Of a DNA stretch of 64,000 bases, positions 35,717 to 43,811 are shown piece by piece. Below the pieces are notes generated by a model. It was given only the letters and a program-made list of their open reading frames with translations. It ran no database searches and was not told where the DNA came from. How positions within the stretch are numbered: position 1 is the stretch's first letter; each line of letters starts with the position of its first letter. Source of the stretch: Roseiarcus sp963807735 (GTDB lineage Bacteria > Pseudomonadota > Alphaproteobacteria > Rhizobiales > Beijerinckiaceae); the NCBI GenBank assembly GCA_963807735.1, contig CAWEDI010000036.1:124001-188000 (forward strand). Direction: 5' to 3'. The translations under genes and the position numbers were made by a program.

Positions 35717-35908
35717 ATGTCCAGCACTGGCGACAAGATCAAAGGCACGGCCAACGAGGCGATGGGCAAGGCGAAAGAAGGCGTCGGCCGCGCGGTCGAC
35801 AGCGACAAGATGCAAGCCGAAGGCCTCGCGCAGCAGGCCAAGGGCCATGCGCAGAAGGCGGTCGGCGACGCCAAGGACGCTGTGAAGAGCACGGTCGACA
35901 AGGCGTAA
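35717..35908 (+). CDS. CsbD family stress protein
   Basis: A 63-aa hydrophilic protein with the CsbD pattern: DKIKGTANEAMGKAKEGVGR, then AEGLAQQAKGHAQKAVGDAK, and an Ala/Lys/Gly-rich helix. In other bacteria CsbD is a general stress protein of unknown mechanism. GGAGG lies seven bases before the ATG. Two hairpins follow it (35922-35946 and 35953-35982), so it is likely a well-expressed monocistronic message; Dps follows further on. Confidence 0.88.
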   Translation: MSSTGDKIKGTANEAMGKAKEGVGRAVDSDKMQAEGLAQQAKGHAQKAVGDAKDAVKSTVDKA

Positions 35909-35921
35909 TGTCAGCCTAATT

Positions 35922-35946
35922 GGGGGAGGCCATCCCTCCCCTTTAG
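35922..35946 (+). terminator. Terminator of the CsbD gene
   Basis: GGGGAGG-CCATC-CCTCCCC followed by TTTAG: a GC-rich 7-8-bp stem with a short T-run, 14 bp after the stop codon. Confidence 0.65.
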
Positions 35947-35952
35947 TTGGTG

Positions 35953-35982
35953 TTTTGGCCGGCCCCTGCGCCGGCCAAAATG
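35953..35982. terminator. Second hairpin after CsbD
   Basis: TTTTGGCCGGC-CCCTGC-GCCGGCCAAAA: an 11-bp perfect stem bordered by A and T runs, so it can end transcription from either side. Confidence 0.65.
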
Positions 35983-35996
35983 CTGTCCGAGCCTCG

Positions 35997-36102
35997 TCGT
36001 TGCGAGCGAAGCGAGGCAATCCACGGCGCCGCCAATGCCCTCAATCCGGCCGGCGAACGATCGCGTCGGGCTGGATGGCTTCGCTGCGCTCGCCACGACG
36101 GC
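35997..36102. repeat. Dispersed palindromic repeat, GCGAGCGAAGCGAAGCAA family (copy 3)
   Basis: Arms GTTGCGAGCGAAGCGAGGCA and GGCTTCGCTGCGCTCGCCAC flank about 65 bp of unique sequence. Same end sequences as the copies at 8126, 18505, 43277 and 63187, with slight decay (GAGGCA, GCTGCG). Confidence 0.8.
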
Positions 36103-36146
36103 TTAGGCTAAATCAACATTTCATTCCATTTTCGGGAGGCTCGATC

Positions 36147-36668
36147 ATGCAAAGCAAAGGCAGCGTGAAAACCAATTTGCGCACCCCCACCGACCTCGAC
36201 CCCAAGAAAACCAAGGCGATCGCGGACGCGCTGAACAAGCTCGTCGCCGACAATTTCGCGCTCTACGTGAAGACCAAGAATTTTCACTGGCACATGAGCG
36301 GCCCGCATTTCCGCGATTATCACCTGATGCTCGACGACCAGGGCGACGCGATTTTCGCCACCATCGATCCGCTGGCGGAGCGCGTCCGCAAGATCGGCGA
36401 GCGAACGCAGACCTCGATCGGATCGATCGGCCGCAGCACCCGCCTGACGGACAACGACGCCGACTACGTTGATCCCTACGATATGCTGATGGAGTTGATG
36501 GAAGACAACAAAGCCTGCGCGAAAGCCATGCGCGAGGCGCACAAGATCTGCGACGACGCCGAGGACAGCGGCACCGCCGGCCTGCTGGAGACGTTCATCG
36601 ACGAGACAGAGCGGCGCACCTGGTTCCTGTTTGAAGCCGCCCGCGCCGCCGATACGTCTGGCCACTGA
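36147..36668 (+). CDS. dps: Dps family DNA-protecting ferritin-like protein
   Basis: Stores iron and shields DNA from oxidative damage as a dodecamer. The 173-aa protein has the inter-subunit ferroxidase motif NFHWHMSGPHFRDYHLMLDDQ-type (His ~50, Asp ~62-66 region; the motif spans about residues 49-68), then EDNKACAKAMREAHK and a C-terminal ETFIDETERRTWFL helix. The Lys-rich N-terminal tail (LDPKKTKAIADALNK) is normal for the family. GGAGG lies upstream of the ATG at 36147. The sugar ABC transporter operon is convergent, 4 bp away. Confidence 0.92.
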   Translation: MQSKGSVKTNLRTPTDLDPKKTKAIADALNKLVADNFALYVKTKNFHWHMSGPHFRDYHLMLDDQGDAIFATIDPLAERVRKIGERTQTSIGSIGRSTRLTDNDADYVDPYDMLMELMEDNKACAKAMREAHKICDDAEDSGTAGLLETFIDETERRTWFLFEAARAADTSGH

Positions 36669-36672
36669 CGCC

Positions 36673-37656
36673 TCAAGCGGCGCGCAACGCGCGCCGCGCC
36701 CCCGAGCCGGCCATTACCACCACCATCAGGAACACGCCGCGCACCACCGATTGCCAATAGGCGCTGAGGCTGATCCAACCGAGCCCGTTCTCGAAATTCA
36801 GCACATTGAAGATCAGCCCGAGCAGCAGCACGCCCATCAGCGTGGTGGCGACCGAGCCCATCCCGCCGGTCAGCAACGTTCCCCCGACCACGACCGCCGC
36901 GATCGAGAATAGCTCCCAGCCGACGCCCTCCGCCGGCTGGCCGGCGCCGAACTGCGCCGCCAGGATGAGGCCCGCCAATCCCGCGCAGACGCCGGATTGC
37001 ACGTAGGCCCAGAATTTCACCCGATCGACCGGCAGCCCCATCAACCGCGCCGCCTCCTCGTTGCCGCCGATGGCGAGCACGTGGCGACCGAACGCGGTGA
37101 AGTTGAGCGTCGTCGAACCATAGACATAGGCGAGGACGGCGATCCACGCGGGCACGGGGAAGCCAAGGAGATCGCCCTGGCCGAGCCAGACAAAGTCGGT
37201 GTCGTAGGACACCGAGACGGATTGATTCTGCGCGAGCAACAGCCCGGTTCCGCTCGCCATCAACATGCCCGACAGCGTGGCGATGAACGGCAGGATTTTC
37301 ATCCGCGTCACCATGAAGGCGTTGACCAGGCCGACGATCAGCCCCGCGCCGACGCCGCCGATCAGGCCGGGCAGCAGGCCATAAGGCGAAAGCAGCGCGG
37401 CGACCACGCTGGCGCAAGCCGCCGTGGCGCCGACCGAGAGGTCGATGCCGGCGTTCATGATGACGAACGCCTGGCCGAGGCTGATGAGCGCGAACATCGA
37501 ATTGTAGCGCAGCACCGACAGGATGTTGAACGATCCGAGAAAATTGTCGTAGCGCAACGCGCCGAACACGATCAGCGCGATCAGCGCGATCGCCACCCGC
37601 TGCTGAGCCGCCCACGCGATCCGGTTAGCCCGCACGCGCGGCGTTTCGCTGCTCAT
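36673..37656 (-). CDS. yjfF: Sugar ABC transporter permease (YjfF-like)
   Basis: Second permease of a ribose/galactofuranose-type uptake system, 327 aa, eight or more membrane helices of the BPD_transp_2 family. Visible: LISLGQAFVIMNAGIDLSVG, INVNL-type spacing, AFGRHVLAIGGNEEAARLMG (the coupling loop for the ATPase) and VVVGGTLLTGGMGSV. The ATG at 37656 overlaps the stop of the upstream permease (ATGA). The gene order matches ytfQ-ytfR-ytfT-yjfF of E. coli, which imports galactofuranose; the real substrate here is an inference. Confidence 0.82.
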   Translation of the reverse strand: MSSETPRVRANRIAWAAQQRVAIALIALIVFGALRYDNFLGSFNILSVLRYNSMFALISLGQAFVIMNAGIDLSVGATAACASVVAALLSPYGLLPGLIGGVGAGLIVGLVNAFMVTRMKILPFIATLSGMLMASGTGLLLAQNQSVSVSYDTDFVWLGQGDLLGFPVPAWIAVLAYVYGSTTLNFTAFGRHVLAIGGNEEAARLMGLPVDRVKFWAYVQSGVCAGLAGLILAAQFGAGQPAEGVGWELFSIAAVVVGGTLLTGGMGSVATTLMGVLLLGLIFNVLNFENGLGWISLSAYWQSVVRGVFLMVVVMAGSGARRALRAA

Positions 37657-38648
37657 GCCGTCCGCCCCCGCTGCTGCGACCAAACGGCGCCGGCGATGAT
37701 CGCGCCTTTCACCACGAGCGCCGCCGCGTCCGGCACGCCGTTAGCGAGCAGGGTGTAACGCAGCAACTGAATGAGCAGCGCGCCGATCATCGAGCCAACC
37801 ACGTTGGCGTGGCCGCCGGTGAACGGCGTACCGCCGACCGCCACCGCCGCGATGGCGTCGAGCTCCATGCCGAGGCCAACGAGATTGGCGTCGCTCGACG
37901 AGTTGATCGAGATCACGACGAGGCCGGCGACGCCGGCGCAGAGGCCGCTGATCGCATAGACCGAGCGCTTCACTGCGTCGACGGGCACGCCGGACAGTCG
38001 AGCCGCGCGTTCGTTGCCGCCAACCGCCAGCACCTGACGGCCAAACAAGGTGCGCCGCAGCATCCACGCGGCGATCGCGACCGCGACCAGCATAACGATC
38101 ACCTGGAACGGCAGGCCGAACACGCGCCCCAAGCCGATGAACTGGAACACCGGATTGTGGAACACTTGGAGGTTGCCGTTGGTCAGCACCTGCCCGACGC
38201 CGCGGCCGGCGATGAACATCACCAGCGTGCCGACGATCGGCTGCACCTGAAACCGGGTGATGAACCAGCCGTTGAACAGCCCGAGCAGGCCGGCGACGAG
38301 GATCGGGACGACGAAGGCCAGCGCGTCGCCGAGCAGCGGATAGGCGACCCCGAACGGCGACAGGAAGATCAGCGGCGCCAAGGCCCCGGCGATCGCCATC
38401 AGCGAGCCGACGCTGAGGTCGATGCCGCCGGTCGAGATGACCAGCGTCATGCCGACGGCGACGATAACGATCTCCGCCACCTGCGTCAGGTTGACGTTGA
38501 TCGTCTGGAAGCTGGCGAAGTTGGGCGTTACCGCGAAATTGAAGGCAAGCAGCACGAGCAGGCCGGTCAGCGCGGCGTAGCGGCGGAAGAACCCGGCGAC
38601 GTCGAAGGACGACGTCTTGGGACGAGCGGCGACAGGCGCGTCAGCCAC
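37653..38648 (-). CDS. ytfT: Sugar ABC transporter permease (YtfT-like)
   Basis: First permease of the system, about 331 aa, with the same family marks: EIVIVAVGMTLVISTGGIDL, SVGSLMAIAGA, LFGRQVLAVGGNERAARLSG (ATPase-coupling loop) and VAVGGTPFTGGHANV. The frame runs back to an ATG at 38678 inside the ATPase gene. The GTG at 38648 overlaps the ATPase stop, is preceded by AGAGAG, and gives a natural start, so it is preferred. It is translationally coupled to both neighbours. Confidence 0.82.
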   Translation of the reverse strand: MADAPVAARPKTSSFDVAGFFRRYAALTGLLVLLAFNFAVTPNFASFQTINVNLTQVAEIVIVAVGMTLVISTGGIDLSVGSLMAIAGALAPLIFLSPFGVAYPLLGDALAFVVPILVAGLLGLFNGWFITRFQVQPIVGTLVMFIAGRGVGQVLTNGNLQVFHNPVFQFIGLGRVFGLPFQVIVMLVAVAIAAWMLRRTLFGRQVLAVGGNERAARLSGVPVDAVKRSVYAISGLCAGVAGLVVISINSSSDANLVGLGMELDAIAAVAVGGTPFTGGHANVVGSMIGALLIQLLRYTLLANGVPDAAALVVKGAIIAGAVWSQQRGRTA

Positions 38649-40170
38649 GCGGGGTCTCTCTTTCCAGCTTTTCGTCATGCGCCATCGCCGCCATCACGGC
38701 CGAGGCAGACGCCTCCGCGTGCGGCAGGTCGGCCACGGTGACGCCGTCGCTCAGCACGAACACGCGATCGGCGCCCTCGACGATCTCCTCCAGCTCCGAG
38801 GAGATCATCAGCACGCCGAGGCCTTGGTCGGCGAGCTCGCGGATCAGCTTCTGAATTTCGGCCTTGGCGCCGACGTCGATGCCGCGCGTCGGCTCGTCGA
38901 GAATCAGCAGCTTCGGATCGGCGCACAGCCAGCGCGCCAGCAGCACTTTTTGCTGATTGCCGCCAGAGAGTTCGCGAATCCGTTGCTCCGGGCTCGACGC
39001 CTTGATGGCGAGCCGCTGCATGAATTTGGCGACGATGGCGCGCTGCTTGGTCTCGTCGACTACGCCCATCGCCACTAGCCGGGGCAGAATGGCGAGCGTC
39101 AGGTTCTCGCGCACCGACATGTCGGGCACGACCCCGTCGGCCTTGCGGTCCTCGCTGCAATAGCCGACGCCGCGCGCGATCGCGTCCGACGGCTGCTTCA
39201 ACTGAACCGCCTCGCCGTGCAGGCGAATGACGCCGGCGTCGGCGGGATCGGCGCCGAAAATCGCCCGCGCCGTCTCGGTGCGGCCGGAGCCGAGCAGCCC
39301 GGCGAGGCCGACGATCTCGCCGGCCCGCACCTCGACGCGCGCGTCGCGCACGCGCCGGCCGATCTTCAGCCCCTCGGCCGACAGCACTTGCGCGCCCGCG
39401 GCGGTCGCAGCGGCGGTGAAGCCGGTGGCGCCGCGGGCGCGCACGGTTTCGAGATCGCGGCCAAGCATGGCGGCGACGAGCCCCAGCTTGTCGATGTCGG
39501 CCATGCGGCTCGTCAGCACGGTGCGGCCGTCGCGCATCACGGTGACGCGGTCGCACACGGCGTAGAGTTCGTCGAGCCGGTGGGAGACGAAGATCACCGC
39601 GACGCCCTCGCGGCGCAACTGGCGCATCACGTCGAACAGCACCGAGACCTCGCGCTCGTCGAGCGAGGAGGTCGGCTCGTCCATGATGACGAGCTTGGCC
39701 TTGAACGACACCGCGCGGGCGATGGCGACCATCTGCTGGATCGCGGTCGAGAAATCCATCAGCGGCCGGCGCACGTCGATGTCGACGGCGAAGCGGCTCA
39801 GCACCGCCGCCGCTTCGGCGTTCATCCGCCGCCAGTCGAGCAAGCCGAAGCGGCGCAGCTCGCGACCGAGAAAGATGTTCTCCGTCACCGTGCGGAAAGG
39901 GACGAGATTGACCTCTTGGTAGATCGTGCTGACGCCGCCGGCCTGCGCGGCCTGGACGGAGGCGAAGTTCACCGGCTTGCCGTCGAACAGGATGTCGCCG
40001 GCGTCGCGCGCATAGGCGCCGGTCAGCACTTTTATCATTGTCGACTTGCCGGCGCCGTTCTGGCCGACCAGCGCCATGATCTCCGCCGGCTCGACTTCAA
40101 GCGACGCCTTGATGAGCGCGTGCGCGCCCTGAAAGCGTTTGTCGATGTCGCGCATCTGAAGCAGCGGCAT
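38641..40170 (-). CDS. ytfR: Sugar ABC transporter ATP-binding protein, two ABC domains (YtfR-like)
   Basis: A 509-aa energy-coupling subunit with two fused ABC domains, as in RbsA, XylG and YtfR. Domain 1 has Walker A VGQNGAGKSTMIK (about residues 36-48) and Walker B LVIMDEPTSSLDE. Domain 2 has GLLGSGRTE in place of a full Walker A, LSGGNQQKVLLARWL as signature and LLILDEPTRGIDVGAK. The degenerate second P-loop is normal for the family. A 235-bp gap with a G/C-rich hairpin separates it from the binding-protein gene upstream. Confidence 0.88.
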   Translation of the reverse strand: MPLLQMRDIDKRFQGAHALIKASLEVEPAEIMALVGQNGAGKSTMIKVLTGAYARDAGDILFDGKPVNFASVQAAQAGGVSTIYQEVNLVPFRTVTENIFLGRELRRFGLLDWRRMNAEAAAVLSRFAVDIDVRRPLMDFSTAIQQMVAIARAVSFKAKLVIMDEPTSSLDEREVSVLFDVMRQLRREGVAVIFVSHRLDELYAVCDRVTVMRDGRTVLTSRMADIDKLGLVAAMLGRDLETVRARGATGFTAAATAAGAQVLSAEGLKIGRRVRDARVEVRAGEIVGLAGLLGSGRTETARAIFGADPADAGVIRLHGEAVQLKQPSDAIARGVGYCSEDRKADGVVPDMSVRENLTLAILPRLVAMGVVDETKQRAIVAKFMQRLAIKASSPEQRIRELSGGNQQKVLLARWLCADPKLLILDEPTRGIDVGAKAEIQKLIRELADQGLGVLMISSELEEIVEGADRVFVLSDGVTVADLPHAEASASAVMAAMAHDEKLERETPRG

Positions 40171-40299
40171 GGTCGGCTTTCACTCAAACGGAAGCGGCGC
40201 CTATCGCCGCAGCTTAGCCGGGCGCGGCGCCGAGACAAGTCCGGCGGTTGCTAGAGAGCTGGGAAGGGGGGCGCAAAAGCTGGCGTAGCCACAGCCCGC

Positions 40300-40338
40300 G
40301 CCCCCCGACCCAATCCCCCCCAAAGGGGTGGGGGAGGA
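40300..40338 (-). promoter_or_regulatory. Hairpin between the binding-protein gene and the ATPase gene
   Basis: CCCCCCC-AAA-GGGGTGGGGG forms a G/C-rich imperfect stem in the 235-bp gap 40171-40405. Such stem-loops after binding-protein genes often protect or end transcripts, so that the binding protein is made in excess. Nothing else was seen in the gap. Confidence 0.4.
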
Positions 40339-40405
40339 AACACACTTCCTCATCCAACGATCCCGCGGGCCGCGAAGCCTTCGGGAGACTCGGTTGACGA
40401 TGCGA

Positions 40406-41386
40406 TCAGAACGCCTCGGCCAGCGAGGCCTTGGCGTTGGAGGCGTCGTAGAAGTGGTCGGGATTGATGATCATCGGCGGGATCGTTTCCCCGGCGGCGT
40501 ATTTATAGAGAATGTCGAATGCGGCCGGCCCGAACTTCGGGTTGCACTCGCAGGAGCAGCCGAGCTTCCCGTCGACGATCGCCTGCACGCCGTCCTTCTC
40601 GCCGTCGATGGAGACGACCAGAATGTCCTTGCCCGGCACCTTGCCGGCCGCCTCGATCGCCGCAATCGCGCCTAGCGCCATTTCGTCGTTATGGGCGTAG
40701 ATGATGGTGGCGTCGGGATGCGCCTGCAACAGCGTCTCGGCAACCTGACGGCCTTTCGCGCGGGCGAAATCGCCGGACTGGCTGGCGAGCAGCACCAACC
40801 CGGGCGCCTTCGCCTTGATGGTGTCGTCGAAGCCTTTCTTGCGGTCGTTGGCCGGGGAGGCGCCGACGGAGCCTTCGAGCTCGATGATCTTGCCCTTGCC
40901 GCCGGTCTTCTCGATAGTCCAATCGGCGACGCGCTGGCCTTCCAGCACGAAGTTCGAGCCGATGAAGGCGAGGAAGTCGACGCCGGGCTTGGCGAGCGAG
41001 GGATCGACGTTGCGGTCGACCAACAGCACGGGAATGCCGGCCTTCTTGGCGGCCATCACGGCCGGAATCAGCGGCTTCTCCTCGCGCGGCGGCAGGAAGA
41101 TGAAATCGACGCCCTGCGCGATCATGGAGTTGACGTCGGCGACCTGCTTGGCGGCGGAGCTCGCGGCGTCGGTGTAGACGAGTTGGCAACCGCGCTTGGC
41201 GGCCTCGTCCTTCATGCTCGCGGTCTGCGCGAGACGCCAGGGATTGTTGCTCTCGGTCTGCGCGAAGCCGACCTTGTACTTGTCTTTCTTCTTCAGCGGC
41301 GGAACCTGGCCGAAGGCGGGCAGGATTGTCAGCGACGCCGCGGCGCCGAGCCCTCCGACCAACATGTTTCTGCGAGTGATGAGCAT
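40406..41386 (-). CDS. ytfQ: Sugar ABC transporter substrate-binding protein (YtfQ-like), probable Tat substrate
   Basis: Periplasmic binding protein of the PBP type 1 (ribose-binding) family, 326 aa. The signal has a twin-arginine motif (TRRNMLVGGLG) and a hydrophobic core, so Tat export is likely. The mature part, KVGFAQTESNNPWRLAQTAS, IAQGVDFIFLPPREEKPLIP and AKKAGIPVLLVDRNVD, follows YtfQ closely (Trp in NPWR, Asp-Arg in VDR). HNDEMALGAIAAIEAAGKVPG is typical. It binds a hexose, perhaps in furanose form. First gene of the transporter operon, divergent from the LacI regulator. Confidence 0.85.
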   Translation of the reverse strand: MLITRRNMLVGGLGAAASLTILPAFGQVPPLKKKDKYKVGFAQTESNNPWRLAQTASMKDEAAKRGCQLVYTDAASSAAKQVADVNSMIAQGVDFIFLPPREEKPLIPAVMAAKKAGIPVLLVDRNVDPSLAKPGVDFLAFIGSNFVLEGQRVADWTIEKTGGKGKIIELEGSVGASPANDRKKGFDDTIKAKAPGLVLLASQSGDFARAKGRQVAETLLQAHPDATIIYAHNDEMALGAIAAIEAAGKVPGKDILVVSIDGEKDGVQAIVDGKLGCSCECNPKFGPAAFDILYKYAAGETIPPMIINPDHFYDASNAKASLAEAF

Positions 41387-41520
41387 AGCGGTCTCCTCCT
41401 TAAACGCGAGCGTTCGCGCGTCCCCGGCGTTGGCGCCGTTCTGTTTCGAGGCCGCCCGGCCTCGACTTGAAACGAGATGATAATGAGGCGCTAATGAAAG
41501 TCAACGGCGAAACGCTTGAA

Positions 41521-41560
41521 ATTATCTTCGCGATAGAATTCAATGGCGTGCGAAGATAAT
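41521..41560. promoter_or_regulatory. Inverted repeat between the transporter and LacI genes, candidate operator
   Basis: ATTATCTTCGC (41521-41531) and GCGAAGATAAT (41550-41560) are perfect 11-bp inverted arms 18 bp apart, in the only strongly AT-rich stretch of the 201-bp divergent gap. It lies 28-67 bp before the LacI start, so it is a likely binding site for the LacI-family regulator. Confidence 0.6.
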
Positions 41561-41587
41561 AATATTAGCACCGCTTCTGAGGAAACG

Positions 41588-42661
41588 ATGACCGACGACG
41601 CCGCCAAGGCGGAAGGGCAGGGCGAGCTCAAGCCCGAAAAGTCACGCCGACGCGTCCCCGCGCCGCGCCGCCCAACGATGCTCGACGTCGCCAATGAGGC
41701 AAGCGTCTCGCAGACCACCGTCTCGCTGGTGCTCAACCACGCCGACGGGGCTCGCCTTTCCGCCGAGACCCGCCAGCGCGTCGTGCAGGCGGCGACGCGG
41801 CTCGGCTATCAACCGGTGCGCCGCGGCGCGCGGCCAAACGCCGCCGCCTCCTGCTTAGGCTTCATCTGCGACGAACTTTCGACCGATCCGTGGACCGCCA
41901 TCGCGCTCGACGCGGTGCGCGAAAAGGCGTGGGAGCGCGGCCTCACGGTGCTGGTGATGGCGACGCGCGGCGACGCCGACATGGAGGCGGCGGCGTTCGC
42001 GCAACTGACGGCGCAGCCGCTGCTCGGGTTCATTTACGCCACCATCAACACGCGCCTGGTCGACGCGCCCGCAGGCCCCGCGCATCTGCCGCTGGTGCTG
42101 CTCAATTGCCATGTCGCCGACGGCTCGCTGCCCTCGGTCACGCCCGGCGAGGTCGCGGGCGGGCACGCGGCCACCGACTATCTGATCGCCGCCGGCCATC
42201 GCCGCATCGGCTACATCAACGGCGAGGCGAGCATGGAGGCGGCGCGTCATCGCCTGCGCGGCTATCGCCAGGCTCTCGCCACCGCCGACCTGCCGGTCGA
42301 TCCCGAACTCGTGCGCGACGGCAACTGGCAGCCGCTGTCGGGCTACGACGCGACGCGCGCGCTGATGAAGCTGCCCTCGCCGCCGACGGCGATTTTCTGC
42401 GCCAATGACCTTATGGCGATCGGCTGCTATGAAGCGCTGCGCGAGATGGGGTTGTCGATTCCCGGCGACGTCGCGGTGATGGGCTACGACGATCGCGAGA
42501 TCGCCCAGCATCTGCATCCGCCGCTGTCGACGGTGCTGCTGCCGCACTACGAGATGGCGTCGATCGCAGCGGAATGGTTGTTTGATCTCGCCGACGGCGC
42601 CGAAGCCCGGCCGCGGCAGATCAAGGTCGAATGCCCGATCGTGAAGCGCCGCTCGGTGTGA
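41588..42661 (+). CDS. LacI family transcriptional regulator
   Basis: A 357-aa repressor or activator: N-terminal HTH (PTMLDVANEASVSQTTVSLV and LNHADGARLSAETRQRV, about residues 29-75) and a periplasmic-binding-like effector domain (LGFICDELS onward, with HRRIGYINGEASMEAARHRL and AIFCANDLMAIGCYEALREM). The frame is open to 41543, but the ATG at 41588 has GAGGAAACG upstream and clears the inverted repeat. It probably controls the divergent transporter and the isomerase gene behind it. Confidence 0.88.
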   Translation: MTDDAAKAEGQGELKPEKSRRRVPAPRRPTMLDVANEASVSQTTVSLVLNHADGARLSAETRQRVVQAATRLGYQPVRRGARPNAAASCLGFICDELSTDPWTAIALDAVREKAWERGLTVLVMATRGDADMEAAAFAQLTAQPLLGFIYATINTRLVDAPAGPAHLPLVLLNCHVADGSLPSVTPGEVAGGHAATDYLIAAGHRRIGYINGEASMEAARHRLRGYRQALATADLPVDPELVRDGNWQPLSGYDATRALMKLPSPPTAIFCANDLMAIGCYEALREMGLSIPGDVAVMGYDDREIAQHLHPPLSTVLLPHYEMASIAAEWLFDLADGAEARPRQIKVECPIVKRRSV

Positions 42662-42688
42662 AGCGGCCGACCGACAGGAGAGGAAACG

Positions 42689-43252
42689 ATGAGCGACAAT
42701 CTGAACGCGCTGGCGAAAGGCGCGCTCGCCGATCTCGATGCGGTATTCGCGGCGATGCCCGAGACCGCCCTCGACGGCCTGATTGAGGAGATCGTGCGCG
42801 CCAAGCGCATCGTGGTGTTCGGCCTCGGGCGCGAAGGCCTCCAAATGCGCGGCTTCGCGATGCGGCTGTTCCACATGGGCCGCAACGTGGCGGTCTGGGG
42901 CGACATGACGACGCCGGAGGTGGCGACCGGCGACCTGCTGATCGTTTCCGCCGGGCCGGGCGATCTGGCGACCGCGAGCACGCTCGCCGGCATCGCCCGC
43001 GCGGCCGGCGCGCGCACCGCGTTGGTGACGGCGCAGCCGCAAGGCGGGCTCGCCAAGCAGGTCGACGTCGTGACGGTGATTCCGGCGCAGACGATGGCCA
43101 ACGACCAGGGCGGCAAGCTCTCGGTGCTGCCGATGGGCTCGCTGTTCGAGACCGCGCAGATGATTGCGTTCGAACTGGTGATTCTCAAGCTGCGCCCACG
43201 TTTCAACGAAACCGCGGAGACGATGCGGGCAAGGCATACGAACTTGGAGTGA
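42689..43252 (+). CDS. SIS-domain sugar-phosphate isomerase (6-phospho-3-hexuloisomerase-like)
   Basis: A 187-aa SIS-fold protein resembling HxlB, which converts D-arabino-3-hexulose 6-phosphate to fructose 6-phosphate. Visible: RIVVFGLGREGLQMRGFAMR, FHMGRNVAVWGDMTTPEV, LLIVSAGPGDLATASTLAG (HxlB-type SxGPGxT loop) and MGSLFETAQMIAFELV. No hexulose-phosphate synthase is nearby, and the gene sits behind a LacI regulator of a sugar transporter, so it may act on a phosphosugar from that uptake. AGGAGAGGAAACG precedes the ATG. Confidence 0.78.
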   Translation: MSDNLNALAKGALADLDAVFAAMPETALDGLIEEIVRAKRIVVFGLGREGLQMRGFAMRLFHMGRNVAVWGDMTTPEVATGDLLIVSAGPGDLATASTLAGIARAAGARTALVTAQPQGGLAKQVDVVTVIPAQTMANDQGGKLSVLPMGSLFETAQMIAFELVILKLRPRFNETAETMRARHTNLE

Positions 43253-43276
43253 GGAGCACGGTGTAGAAAATAGACC

Positions 43277-43385
43277 CGTCATCGCGAGCGAAGCGACGCG
43301 ATCCATCTCCGGGAGATCGTGGGCCAGCCGGATCGGACCGCGTAGGCGGCGCCGTGGATGGCTTCGCTTCGCTCGCCATGACGGC
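43277..43385. repeat. Dispersed palindromic repeat, GCGAGCGAAGCGAAGCAA family (copy 4)
   Basis: Arms CGTCATCGCGAGCGAAGCGA and TGGCTTCGCTTCGCTCGCCA flank about 65 bp of unshared sequence, in the gap between the isomerase gene and the DoxX gene. Confidence 0.8.
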
Positions 43386-43409
43386 CCCGCTCCATCGCGG
43401 AACTCTTAT

Positions 43410-43811
43410 TTGACCAAAACCCAAACCGTCATGCGCTGGCTGCTGGCGGCGTTCTACGCCGCCGCCGGCGTGGTGCATCTGAGGTCGCCCGACGCCTTCC
43501 TGCCGATCGTGCCGGATTGGGTTCCCGCGGCGCGCGACGTGATCCTTGTCACCGGCGTCTGCGAACTGGCGGGCGCCGCCGGTCTGTTGATCCCGCCGTT
43601 GCGAAAGTTCGCCGGCGCGATGCTGGCGCTCTACGCCGTGTGCGTGTTTCCCGCCAATCTCAAGCACGCGTTCTACGACGTGCAGCTTCCCGGCCTGCCG
43701 ACGACCTGGTGGTATCACGCGCCGAGGCTCGCGCTGCAACCCGTGCTCGTCTGGTGGGCGTTGTACTGTAGCGGGCTCATGAACTGGCCGTGGCGCTCCC
43801 CGCGGGCCTAG
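43410..43811 (+). CDS. DoxX family membrane protein
   Basis: A 133-aa inner-membrane protein with about four helices (WLLAAFYAAAGVVHL, VILVTGVCELAGAAGLLI, FAGAMLALYAVCVFPANL, ALQPVLVWWALYC). The short FLPIVPDWVPAARD and YDVQLPGLPTTWW segments are typical of the DoxX/MauE-like group. Role unknown; relatives take part in redox or thiol stress. The TTG at 43410 was kept as start; an ATG at 43431 is equally possible. It overlaps the convergent CorC-type gene by 4 bp. Confidence 0.72.
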   Translation: MTKTQTVMRWLLAAFYAAAGVVHLRSPDAFLPIVPDWVPAARDVILVTGVCELAGAAGLLIPPLRKFAGAMLALYAVCVFPANLKHAFYDVQLPGLPTTWWYHAPRLALQPVLVWWALYCSGLMNWPWRSPRA

